A stretch of 64,000 nt of DNA, taken from positions 62,001-126,000 of the forward strand of contig DASYYH010000011.1 of NCBI GenBank assembly GCA_035934015.1, in the 5' to 3' direction. The stretch comes from Candidatus Acidiferrales bacterium (GTDB lineage: Bacteria; Acidobacteriota; Terriglobia; Acidiferrales; UBA7541). The position numbers and the translations under genes are program-made. This document shows, in pieces, positions 33,126 to 40,946 of the stretch. The stretch's first letter is position 1, and each line of letters starts with the position of its first letter. The notes beneath the pieces are model-generated. The model searched no databases. It was not told the origin of the DNA and saw nothing but the letters and a program-made list of their open reading frames with translations.

Positions 33126-33890
33126 ATGCAACGACTTGCGGGAAAGGCAGCATTCATCACCGGTGGCGGGACGGGCATCGGCCGCGCGTGCGCGTTGCTG
33201 TTTGCCGCGGAGGGAGCGAAGGTGGCGATTGCCGCCCGCCGGCGCGAACGTCTGGATGCTACGGAGAAAGAGATTATGGCTTCCGGCGGAGAAGCTCTGG
33301 CGATCGAGTGCGACATCACGAACCGAGCATCGGTGGAACGATCGCTGGTAGAGGCTGAAAAGCGATTCGGCAAATTGAGCATCATCGTCAACAATGCGGG
33401 CGCGGTCCACGTCGGCTCCGCGGAAGAAACATCGGATGAAGACTGGCAGCGCGTGATTTCCACAAATCTGACGGGCACATTTCTCGTTTCGCGCGCGGCA
33501 GTGGCGGCGTTGCGGCGAGCCGGCGGTGGATCGATTGTCAATATCGGCTCGTATTTGGGACTCGTTGGCCTGCCCCAGCGCGCGGCCTATGCGGCATCCA
33601 AAGGCGGCGTCACGATGCTCACAAAAGCAATGGCGCTCGATCACGCGAACGAGAATATTCGTGTAAACTGCATTTGTCCGGCGTTGGTCGAAACGGAATT
33701 GGCGCGCGGCGCATGGGAGCGGATGCCCGACCCTGCTGCATATCGTAAGTTTCGCGAATCGCAAATTCCCATCGGCCGGATTGGACGCCCGGAGGACGTA
33801 GCGCAACTCGCCCTTTTTCTTGTGTCGGACGAATCCTCGTGGATGACGGGAGTTGCGCTGCCTTTGGACGGCGGCGCGACCGCTGCTTGA
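33126..33890 (+). CDS. Short-chain dehydrogenase/reductase
   Basis: About 254 residues with complete classical SDR motifs: TGGGTGIGRA at the N-terminus, NNAGAVHVG at about 88, a catalytic Ser in NIGSYLGLVG, YAASK with Tyr and Lys, and a C-terminal DGGATAA. The Arg-rich AARRRERLD after beta-2 suggests NADP(H). The ATG at 33126 is 10 bases after AAGAGGG; an ATG at 33117 is too close to that site. It is not in an operon with recognisable pathway genes, so the substrate is unknown. Confidence 0.85.
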   Translation: MQRLAGKAAFITGGGTGIGRACALLFAAEGAKVAIAARRRERLDATEKEIMASGGEALAIECDITNRASVERSLVEAEKRFGKLSIIVNNAGAVHVGSAEETSDEDWQRVISTNLTGTFLVSRAAVAALRRAGGGSIVNIGSYLGLVGLPQRAAYAASKGGVTMLTKAMALDHANENIRVNCICPALVETELARGAWERMPDPAAYRKFRESQIPIGRIGRPEDVAQLALFLVSDESSWMTGVALPLDGGATAA

Positions 33891-33963
33891 CCGCAGCCTG
33901 AAGAATGCTGCACGGCATTTTTTCATTTCACTTACCTGCGCCCGACGACGCTAGGAGAAGGAA

Positions 33964-33989
33964 GCAGCGATAAGCCCAGCCATCGCTGC
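33964..33989 (+). terminator. Hairpin downstream of the SDR gene
   Basis: An 8-bp stem GCAGCGAT/ATCGCTGC with a 10-base loop, 74 bp after the SDR stop. The following GCGCTTTACTTCCC is only weakly T-rich, so termination is uncertain. Confidence 0.3.
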
Positions 33990-34036
33990 GCGCTTTACTT
34001 CCCTTTCCAGATTGGCTAAGTTCAGCACAGACGATC

Positions 34037-35353
34037 ATGGATTTACTCGCTTCAGGAAAAGACCTGCTTTTCACGCTGGTGCTGAAGGTCGGCTTCTCGG
34101 CATCGCTGGGAGCGTTACTGGTGCGGTTCGCGCGGTTTCGCCGCGTGCTATTCACGGAGACGCGCGATTCGGACCAGAAGGTTCTGCTCCTGCTTTTCTT
34201 GACGCCGCCACTCGCGCTGGGCGTTGTTCTCCGCATGGTTGGCTATCGATTTTTCGATTTGACGCTGTCCGGTTCGTTCTTGATGGGATTGGTTGGCGGC
34301 CGAATCGTCGGATTGCTGGGTGGCTCTCTGCTCAGCTTGCCTGCGTTCGGGAATCACGAATGGATTGCCACGCCATTGGCGGCTCTGGTTGGATTGATTG
34401 CCGGATCGATCCGCCACTTCATGCCCAACAAAGAAGACGTCTGGCATTTCGGCCCGTTCCTTTTCCTCAACATTCCCAAATCGCTCTGGCGGCTGGCGCG
34501 CCGCGGACAAATCAACTGGGCCATGTTGCCGCTTGGCGTGTGCATTCTCCTGGAGTTCGGCCGCTATGCGCTAGCGCGCGCAGTTCCGGCGAGGTGGATG
34601 TACACGCTGCCCTATCCGAAATGGCCGTGGCTGTTCCTGATTGTTTTGGCCACGGTGATGAGCGTGGCGATGCCGGTGAAAATCTGGAACAACACACGCA
34701 TCGAAATGAATCTCGAGCAAAATCAGCAATTGCTGCTGAAGGCCCGCATGGACGCGCTTTCGCGGCAAATCAATCCGCATTTTCTTTTCAACACGCTGAA
34801 TACCGTTTCATCCCTGGTGCGCTATGACCCGGATATGGCGCGCATCGTCGTGTTGAAGCTTTCGAATATTCTGCGGCGGTTATTGCGCAAGCATGAGACG
34901 TTCGTGCCGTTGCGCGACGAACTCGATTTCATAGACGACTATTTGGATATCGAGGTGGCGCGCTTTGGCCGCGACAAATTGCAATTCTTCAAGGAAATCG
35001 AAGAGAGCACGCTGGATGCGTTCGTTCCCAGCATGCTGCTTCAGCCGATCATCGAGAATGCCATCCGGCACGGCTTGGCGCCGAAACTCGAAGGCGGCGA
35101 AATTTGGCTGCGTGCGCGCATGAACGAAGGCCATCTGGCCATCGAAATCGATGACAACGGAATGGGCATTCCTTCCGAACGCCTGGCGCAGATCTACAGC
35201 GAAGGCATTGGCATCAGCAACGTGCGCGAACGGCTGCGTTTGCTTTACGGCGATCAATTCCGCATGGACATTCAGAGCCAGGAAGGCACGGGCACGCAAA
35301 TCCGCATTGAGATTCCGGAACTGGTTTCTTCCATCACGGAAGCAGTAACGTAA
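34037..35353 (+). CDS. LytS/YehU-type sensor histidine kinase
   Basis: 438 residues. The N-terminal half has about six membrane segments (to about residue 225). A short coiled stretch is followed by the His_kinase domain (PF06580) with the phospho-acceptor His in SRQINPHFLFNTLNTVS at about 260. The ATPase domain contains the N box IIENAIRHGL and the G box EIDDNGMGIPS. LytS-type kinases normally pair with a LytTR response regulator; none is adjacent, so it is an orphan here. A separate promoter is likely given the 146-bp gap. Confidence 0.88.
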   Translation: MDLLASGKDLLFTLVLKVGFSASLGALLVRFARFRRVLFTETRDSDQKVLLLLFLTPPLALGVVLRMVGYRFFDLTLSGSFLMGLVGGRIVGLLGGSLLSLPAFGNHEWIATPLAALVGLIAGSIRHFMPNKEDVWHFGPFLFLNIPKSLWRLARRGQINWAMLPLGVCILLEFGRYALARAVPARWMYTLPYPKWPWLFLIVLATVMSVAMPVKIWNNTRIEMNLEQNQQLLLKARMDALSRQINPHFLFNTLNTVSSLVRYDPDMARIVVLKLSNILRRLLRKHETFVPLRDELDFIDDYLDIEVARFGRDKLQFFKEIEESTLDAFVPSMLLQPIIENAIRHGLAPKLEGGEIWLRARMNEGHLAIEIDDNGMGIPSERLAQIYSEGIGISNVRERLRLLYGDQFRMDIQSQEGTGTQIRIEIPELVSSITEAVT

Positions 35354-35428
35354 CTTGGGCACGGCGAACACCGCTGCATTCTGCTCTGCTATACTCACTA
35401 ATTCGGAGATGAGCAACGGACTTTCCTG

Positions 35429-36043
35429 ATGCCGAGCAAGAAAAAATCGGGCAAAGCGCGCATCGTGGCGCGCGCCGAATTGCCAACGCAGTACGGCAAG
35501 TTCACGATCGTCGGGATCGAAGGTGCGAAGCCCGAGGAAAGCGCCGTTGCCTTGCAGCATGGCCAAGTGAGGCGAGGAGATGCGCCGCTAGTGCGCATCC
35601 ATTCGCAATGCCTGACCGGCGATGTGTTTCATTCCGAGCGCTGCGATTGCCGCGCACAACTCGAGATGGCTTTGCGACAAACCAGCCGCGCGCGGTGCGG
35701 CATCGTGATTTACCTGCCGCAGGAAGGCCGCGGAATCGGGCTGATGAACAAACTGAAGGCCTATGAACTGCAGGATCGCGGCATGGATACAGTGGAAGCG
35801 AATCGCAAGCTCGGATTCGAAGCGGACCACCGCGACTATCAGTTCTGCGCTGAAGCGCTTAAATTGCTCGGCGTTCGTGCCGTGCGGTTGATGTCGAACA
35901 ATCCTGATAAGGCTCAGCAGCTCGAAAGCGCAGGCGTGCGCGTGATCGAACGTGTTCCCTGCCAGCCTCCGACGACACACCGCTCGCGGCGTTATCTACT
36001 GACAAAGAAAACGAAGCTCGGACATTTATTGGAAGGAATTTAG
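35429..36043 (+). CDS. ribA: GTP cyclohydrolase II
   Basis: 204 residues, stand-alone and not fused to RibB. Three zinc Cys occur in HSQCLTGDVFHSERCDC. The catalytic region is YLPQEGRGIGLMNKLKAYELQ, followed by DTVEANRKLGFEADHRDY and a C-terminal NNPDKAQQLESAGVRV. It converts GTP to 2,5-diamino-6-ribosylamino-4(3H)-pyrimidinone phosphate, the first step of riboflavin synthesis. The extra Lys-rich N-terminus (about 10 residues) is of unknown meaning. No other rib gene is near. Confidence 0.93.
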   Translation: MPSKKKSGKARIVARAELPTQYGKFTIVGIEGAKPEESAVALQHGQVRRGDAPLVRIHSQCLTGDVFHSERCDCRAQLEMALRQTSRARCGIVIYLPQEGRGIGLMNKLKAYELQDRGMDTVEANRKLGFEADHRDYQFCAEALKLLGVRAVRLMSNNPDKAQQLESAGVRVIERVPCQPPTTHRSRRYLLTKKTKLGHLLEGI

Positions 36044-36074
36044 CAGAGGCAGCGAAGTTCCCGCTCCGGAGAAT

Positions 36075-36296
36075 TCATCCGCCGCCAACAAAGTGGACGA
36101 TTTCGTAGTTGTCTCCAGCGCAGACTGCAGTTCCCTGCCATTGTGCGCGCGCCAAAATATCGCGATTCCGCTCAATAGCCACGCGCTCGCCAATCCCCAG
36201 ATGACCAAGAAGCGCGGCGACCGTAAGCCCCGAAGGAACCTCGCGCGCCTCACCATTAATCGTCACATTGATTGCAGCGTTCGTTGTGCTGCTCAC
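36075..36296 (-). CDS. thiS: Sulfur carrier protein ThiS
   Basis: 73 residues with a ubiquitin-like beta-grasp fold: INVTINGEAREVPSGLTVAALLGHL at the N-terminus and the required di-glycine C-terminus (HFVGGG). It is thiocarboxylated on the last Gly and gives sulfur to ThiG for the thiazole of thiamine. No thiG, thiF or thiH is next to it. Its start overlaps the stop of the upstream gene by four bases, so it is coupled to a protein of unknown function. Confidence 0.85.
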   Translation of the reverse strand: MSSTTNAAINVTINGEAREVPSGLTVAALLGHLGIGERVAIERNRDILARAQWQGTAVCAGDNYEIVHFVGGG

Positions 36297-36907
36297 GATT
36301 TTGACTCCGAAGAAGAGGGTTTGCTGCGCGAGCGCAGCGCGTATCGAACTTCGCCGCTGCCGCTGCCTGCCTCCGCGCGAATCATCAGTTCGACGCGCGG
36401 TCCGGCGAGTGGCGGAATCGCGAATTGCAAGCGCGCAATCCCGTCATTGCCAGTGTTTGCCACGGCGCCGGCGTCCTGCTCTGAGCCCGAAAGCTTTGCC
36501 TCGACTTTAGCGTTTGAGATCGGCTGGCTGTCGCCGCGCCGCAAAACTTCCACTTCCAACGACGCCTGGCCGCGGGCCAGCCACGCATTTCCATTCCGCA
36601 AGCGAACCAGAATCGCATCGGTGAAGGGGCGCGCCGTGTCGCTGGAAGTTGCGGGAGCCGCGATCTGGCCGCTCTCGATGGCTTCGATGATCGCGCGGTG
36701 CTGGTCCTCGACGCGGTTGCGGATGGCCTCCTCGGAAGTGCGCGAACCGTCGGACAAATCGCAATAATCGGAAAGCTGGCGGTGAAGGACGCGCCCGCGG
36801 TGATAGACAACCGTCTCGATCATGCAGGCCGGCTGGCCGTGATCCTCCGTCTGCACGTGGAAAACGCCTGCCGCAACCTTCACATCCGAATTGAATCCCA
36901 AAGTCAT
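36293..36907 (-). CDS. Uncharacterised protein coupled to thiS
   Basis: 204 residues. The N-terminal part (VKVAAGVFHVQTEDHG, then IETVVYHRGRVLHRQLSDY) looks like a small beta domain. A helix with EEAIRNRVEDQHRAIIEAIESG follows, and then an Ig-like or carboxypeptidase-regulatory-like segment (ASLEVEVLRRGDSQPISNAKVEAKL). I do not recognise the family. The ATG at 36907 is chosen as it begins the coherent sequence; the frame continues antisense through nuoA. It is divergent from the nuo operon with about 100 bp between the starts, so their promoters face each other. Confidence 0.6.
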   Translation of the reverse strand: MTLGFNSDVKVAAGVFHVQTEDHGQPACMIETVVYHRGRVLHRQLSDYCDLSDGSRTSEEAIRNRVEDQHRAIIEAIESGQIAAPATSSDTARPFTDAILVRLRNGNAWLARGQASLEVEVLRRGDSQPISNAKVEAKLSGSEQDAGAVANTGNDGIARLQFAIPPLAGPRVELMIRAEAGSGSGEVRYALRSRSKPSSSESKS

Positions 36908-36965
36908 GTTATCGCCCGCCGTTTTATATACCACCGGAAACTGCAAAAAAAATTTGCATCGGCAT

Positions 36966-36994
36966 TTGACCAGAACGTGCCCACTCGTTATTAT
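36966..36994 (+). promoter_or_regulatory. Promoter of the nuo operon (TTGACC-17-TATTAT)
   Basis: -35 TTGACC at 36966-36971, exact 17-bp spacer, -10 TATTAT at 36989-36994. The predicted start (about 37001) is only about nine bases before the nuoA ATG, leaving no room for a normal ribosome binding site. Confidence 0.65.
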
Positions 36995-37009
36995 ATCAGC
37001 GCACGGAAA

Positions 37010-37378
37010 ATGAACGGAAGCTACCTCGACGCCTACGCTCCTTTGCTGCTCATGTTCCTGCTGGCCGCAGGACTGGCAGGCGTGCTTATTATTGCTTCTT
37101 CTGTTGTTGGACGCCACCTCAAGTCTCGCGCGAAGGACCAGCCCTACGAATGCGGAATTCGCCCGACCGGCGATGCACGCGAGCCTTTCCCCGTGCATTT
37201 CTATATGGTGGCTATGATTTTCATCCTGTTCGATATCGAAGCGATCTTCCTGTACCCCTGGGCGATCGTTTTCAAACAATTAAACCTTTTCGGATTTGTT
37301 GAGATGCTCTTGTATATTGTCATTTTGGTGGTCGGCTATATATATCTCTGGAAAAAGGGCGCGCTGGAATGGAAATAG
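37010..37378 (+). CDS. nuoA: NADH-quinone oxidoreductase subunit A
   Basis: 122 residues, three membrane helices, with the conserved Y-E-C-G-I loop (KDQPYECGIRPTG) after TM1 and FDIEAIFLYPWA before TM3. It is part of the membrane arm near the quinone site of complex I. It is the first gene of an 11-gene operon running to nuoN. The ATG lacks a Shine-Dalgarno sequence and lies just after the predicted transcription start. Confidence 0.93.
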   Translation: MNGSYLDAYAPLLLMFLLAAGLAGVLIIASSVVGRHLKSRAKDQPYECGIRPTGDAREPFPVHFYMVAMIFILFDIEAIFLYPWAIVFKQLNLFGFVEMLLYIVILVVGYIYLWKKGALEWK

Positions 37379-37426
37379 CCTGCGGATAGTTCGGCGGGCC
37401 GGTTCGCCGGAATCGGAATTATAAGC

Positions 37427-37903
37427 GTGGGAGCCGAGCAACAAGACATCCCGCTGGCAGTACGCAAACTGAAGGAACGGGACCCCAATGGGGTCGCCGA
37501 GGTAATCTCTTTTCGTGGTGAAACGACAGTCGTTTTGCCGCGAAACCGTCTGCTCAACCTCGCCGAACTGCTCAAGTCCGACCCCGAACTGGATTTTGCT
37601 TTTCTTTCAGATATGACCGCGGTAGACCGTTTCCCCATTGAGCCGCGCTTTGAAGTCAATTATCACTTGACCAGCCTGACTCATCGCCAGCGCCTGCGCC
37701 TTCAAGTGCGCGTGACCACGAAAGACGCATCTGTGCCGAGCGTCACCGGAATCTGGCCTACGGCAAACTGGCATGAGCGCGAAGTCTGGGATTTGATGGG
37801 TGTGCGCTTCGAAGGCCATCCGAATTTGACGCGCATTCTCATGCCCGACGATTGGGAAGGCCATCCGCATCGCAAGGATTATCCCGTGGAGGGTTATCGC
37901 TGA
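37427..37903 (+). CDS. nuoC: NADH-quinone oxidoreductase subunit C
   Basis: 158 residues. It has the family signature in WHEREVWDLMGVRFEGHPNLTRILMPDDWEGHPHRKDYP. It is a peripheral-arm subunit. It follows nuoA directly; in most bacteria nuoB lies between them, and here the 48-bp gap contains only a small palindrome (about 37392-37410). The GTG start has no clear ribosome binding site. The TGA stop overlaps the nuoD start (TGATG). Confidence 0.92.
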   Translation: MGAEQQDIPLAVRKLKERDPNGVAEVISFRGETTVVLPRNRLLNLAELLKSDPELDFAFLSDMTAVDRFPIEPRFEVNYHLTSLTHRQRLRLQVRVTTKDASVPSVTGIWPTANWHEREVWDLMGVRFEGHPNLTRILMPDDWEGHPHRKDYPVEGYR

Positions 37904-39102
37904 TGTCGACCACTGTGCAAACCGCCAGCGGCGAAGCGAAAACGATGGTCCTCAATATGGGCCCGCAGCATCCTTCGACCCACGGCGTCCTGCGCGTGAT
38001 TCTCGAGCTCGATGGCGAAATCGTGATCAAGGCCGAGCCAGTGATCGGCTATCTGCACACGGGAATCGAGAAAAACTGCGAAAAGCTCACCTATTCGCAG
38101 TGCATTCCGCTCACCGACCGTATCGACTATCTCGCGAACCTTTCGAACAATCTCGGGTATTGCCTCGCGGTCGAAAAGCTGGCGGACATCGAGGTTCCGA
38201 AGCGCGCGCAGTATATACGCGTTCTGCTAACAGAAATAACGCGCATCGCCTCACATCTGGTCTGGCTCGGGACGCATGCGATTGATTTGGGCGCGATGAG
38301 CGTCTTCCTTTATTGCTTCCGTGAGCGCGAAGAAATCCTCAAGATCCTTGAGGCGATTTCCGGCCAGCGTATGATGACGAGCTACTTTCGCATCGGTGGC
38401 TTGGCGCTCGAACCGCCGCCGGGATATCTCGATTGGATTTCCAAATTTCTCGACACTTTTCCAGGCCACTTGGCAGAATACGAAGACCTGCTGACCGAAA
38501 ATCCGATTTGGAAGCTGCGCACGCAGGGCGTGGGCGTGCTCAAGCTCGATGACGCCATCGCCATGGCCGTCTCCGGACCTTCGTTGCGCGGCAGCGGCAG
38601 CGATTACGATATCCGCAAATACTTCCCGTATTCAAGCTACGAGGATTTCGACTTTAAGGTGCAAACGCAGACGGCCGGCGATGTTTACGCGCGCTATCTG
38701 GTGCGCCTCGGCGAGATGCGCGAAAGCGTGAAAATTTGCCGCCAGGCGATCCAGAAAATTCCGCCGCAGGGTCCTTTCCGCGCGGAGGTACGCGGTCTTG
38801 TGCCGCCTTCGCGCGAGGAAATGAAAACTTCGATTGAGGGCCTGATTTACCACTTCAAGATTTGGACGGAAGGCATTACTCCCGCGCCTGGCCAGGTTTA
38901 TCAAGCCATCGAATCGCCGCGCGGCGAGCTTGGATTTTTCGTTTGCAGCGATGGCTCGAACCGGCCATATCGCGTGAAGGTGCGCGCACCTTCGTTCGTC
39001 AATCTGCAGGCGCTGCCCCATCTCGTGGTCGGCAAGCTGATCGCCGACGTGGTCGCGAGCATCGGCACAATCGATATCGTTCTCGGAGAAGTCGACCGCT
39101 AA
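37903..39102 (+). CDS. nuoD: NADH-quinone oxidoreductase subunit D
   Basis: 399 residues of the 49-kDa subunit. NMGPQHPSTHGVLR (quinone-pocket His) is near the N-terminus, then EPVIGYLHTGIEK and, near residue 330, SPRGELGFFVCSDG. It forms the quinone-binding cavity together with NuoB. It overlaps nuoC and the nuoEF fusion at both ends (TGATG, TAATG). Normal length and no missing motif. Confidence 0.95.
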   Translation: MSTTVQTASGEAKTMVLNMGPQHPSTHGVLRVILELDGEIVIKAEPVIGYLHTGIEKNCEKLTYSQCIPLTDRIDYLANLSNNLGYCLAVEKLADIEVPKRAQYIRVLLTEITRIASHLVWLGTHAIDLGAMSVFLYCFREREEILKILEAISGQRMMTSYFRIGGLALEPPPGYLDWISKFLDTFPGHLAEYEDLLTENPIWKLRTQGVGVLKLDDAIAMAVSGPSLRGSGSDYDIRKYFPYSSYEDFDFKVQTQTAGDVYARYLVRLGEMRESVKICRQAIQKIPPQGPFRAEVRGLVPPSREEMKTSIEGLIYHFKIWTEGITPAPGQVYQAIESPRGELGFFVCSDGSNRPYRVKVRAPSFVNLQALPHLVVGKLIADVVASIGTIDIVLGEVDR

Positions 39103-40916
39103 TGCAGTTGTCCGCTCAACTCGACGCGAAGTTTCAGCAGCTCGTCAGCCGCTATCCGGTGAAGCGTTCGGCCGTGATTCCGATGATGATGTATGCGCAG
39201 GACGAATACGGCCATCTGAGCGATGAAATCCTCGGCGAAATTGCGCAGCGCCTGGGTATGAACATGACTGAAGTGACGGAAACGCTCGCGTACTATTCGA
39301 TGCTGCGGCGCAAGCCCGCGGGGAAATTCCATGTGCAGGTCTGCACGAATATCTCCTGCCAATTGCGCGGCGGGTTTGAAATCATGGCGCACGTCGAAAA
39401 GCGGCTGGGCATCGGCAATCGCCAGACGACTCCCAACGGCATTTTTTCTCTCGAAGAAGTCGAGTGCATCGGAGCCTGCTCCGGCGCGCCGGCCATGCAG
39501 GTGAATTATGATTTTTATGAAGACCTGACGCCGTCGAAGGTTGACGCCATTCTCGACCAGTTCGCCGCCGGACGGAAGCCGGCGCCGGTTCCCGTGATTT
39601 CCGGCGCGCTGCACGAACCGCATCCGGCGGAAATTCGCGTCATCAGCCAGCGTTTCGGCATCCGCGATTCCCGCACACGGAAAGTCTACGAACAGAACGA
39701 AGGCTATGCGGCGCTGAAGAAGGCGCTGAAAGAAATGACCTCCGAGCAGATCATCGACGAAGTAAAGAAGTCGAATCTGCGCGGACGCGGCGGGGCTGGC
39801 TTCCCTACGGGCATGAAATGGGCGTTCGTTCCCAAGAATTCGCCGAAGCCGAAGTACGTCGTCGCCAATGCCGATGAAAGCGAGCCGGGTACGAGCAAGG
39901 ACCGTCCGCTGATGGAAATGGATCCGCATGCCTTGATCGAGGGCATGGTCATTGCCGGCAAAGCAATCGGCTCGCATCAAGGCTATATTTACGTCCGCGG
40001 GGAATATCGCTACATTTTGGACATCGTCGATGAGGCCGTCGAAGAGGCCTACAAAGCGGGCTACCTCGGCAAGAATATTCTGGGCACGGGATTTGATTTC
40101 GAAGTTTGCACGCACACCGGCGCGGGCGCCTACGAATGCGGTGAGGAAACCGCTTTGCTCGATTCGCTCGAGGGCAAGCGCGGCTACCCGCGCATCAAGC
40201 CGCCTTTCCCTGCCACGGCGGGCTTATATCAGTGCCCTACGGTCGTCAACAACGTGGAAACGCTTAGCACGGTGCCGCTGATCATCCGCAAAGGCGGCGA
40301 CTGGTATTCCGCGCTGGGCGTTCCGAAGAATGGCGGCACCAGACTCTATTCGATTTCCGGGCACGTCAATAATCCTGGCATCTACGAGTTGCCGCTGGGA
40401 TTCAATTTGAACCGCATCATCAACGAAGTCGCGGGTGGAATCGCCAATGGGCGAAAACTGAAAGCTGTGATTCCCGGCGGAAGTTCCTGTCCGCTGCTGT
40501 CCGCAGATGAATGCGATGTGGCCATGGACTATGATTCTGTCGCGAAAATCGGCTCGATGCTTGGCTCGGGCGGCCTTGTCGTGATTGATGATCAGACCTG
40601 CATGGTGGATGTCGCGCGCCGCATTATGCATTTCTACGCGCACGAATCCTGCGGCTGGTGCATCCCGTGTCGTGAAGGCACGGCCTGGCTGCGCAAAATG
40701 CTCGACCGCTTTCATGAGGGAGCCGGGCGGACGGAAGACATTCCACTGATCGACGAAGTCTCCGAGAACATGCTCGGCAAGACGCATTGTGCGTTAGGCG
40801 ACGCAGCTGCTCTGCCGACAATGAGCATCGTGCGCAAGTGGCGCAACGAATTTGAGGATCACCTGAAGGGCAAATGTCCGTATAGGCCGGCGGATGTGCT
40901 GGCAATGTCCCACTAA
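39102..40916 (+). CDS. nuoEF: Fused NADH-quinone oxidoreductase subunits E and F
   Basis: 604 residues in one uninterrupted frame. Residues 1-165 are NuoE, with a [2Fe-2S] set CTNISC ... CIGAC. After a Pro-rich linker (about 165-190), NuoF occupies the rest. Its motifs are the FMN/NADH site RGRGGAGFPTGMKW and ANADESEPGTSKDR, and the N3 [4Fe-4S] ligands in ESCGWCIPCREGT with the last Cys in THCALGD. Together these oxidise NADH and pass electrons to NuoG. Fusion guarantees 1:1 stoichiometry; E and F are usually separate genes. Confidence 0.94.
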   Translation: MQLSAQLDAKFQQLVSRYPVKRSAVIPMMMYAQDEYGHLSDEILGEIAQRLGMNMTEVTETLAYYSMLRRKPAGKFHVQVCTNISCQLRGGFEIMAHVEKRLGIGNRQTTPNGIFSLEEVECIGACSGAPAMQVNYDFYEDLTPSKVDAILDQFAAGRKPAPVPVISGALHEPHPAEIRVISQRFGIRDSRTRKVYEQNEGYAALKKALKEMTSEQIIDEVKKSNLRGRGGAGFPTGMKWAFVPKNSPKPKYVVANADESEPGTSKDRPLMEMDPHALIEGMVIAGKAIGSHQGYIYVRGEYRYILDIVDEAVEEAYKAGYLGKNILGTGFDFEVCTHTGAGAYECGEETALLDSLEGKRGYPRIKPPFPATAGLYQCPTVVNNVETLSTVPLIIRKGGDWYSALGVPKNGGTRLYSISGHVNNPGIYELPLGFNLNRIINEVAGGIANGRKLKAVIPGGSSCPLLSADECDVAMDYDSVAKIGSMLGSGGLVVIDDQTCMVDVARRIMHFYAHESCGWCIPCREGTAWLRKMLDRFHEGAGRTEDIPLIDEVSENMLGKTHCALGDAAALPTMSIVRKWRNEFEDHLKGKCPYRPADVLAMSH

Positions 40917-40946
40917 GGACACGGAAAACAGGGTTTTGAAAAAGCT

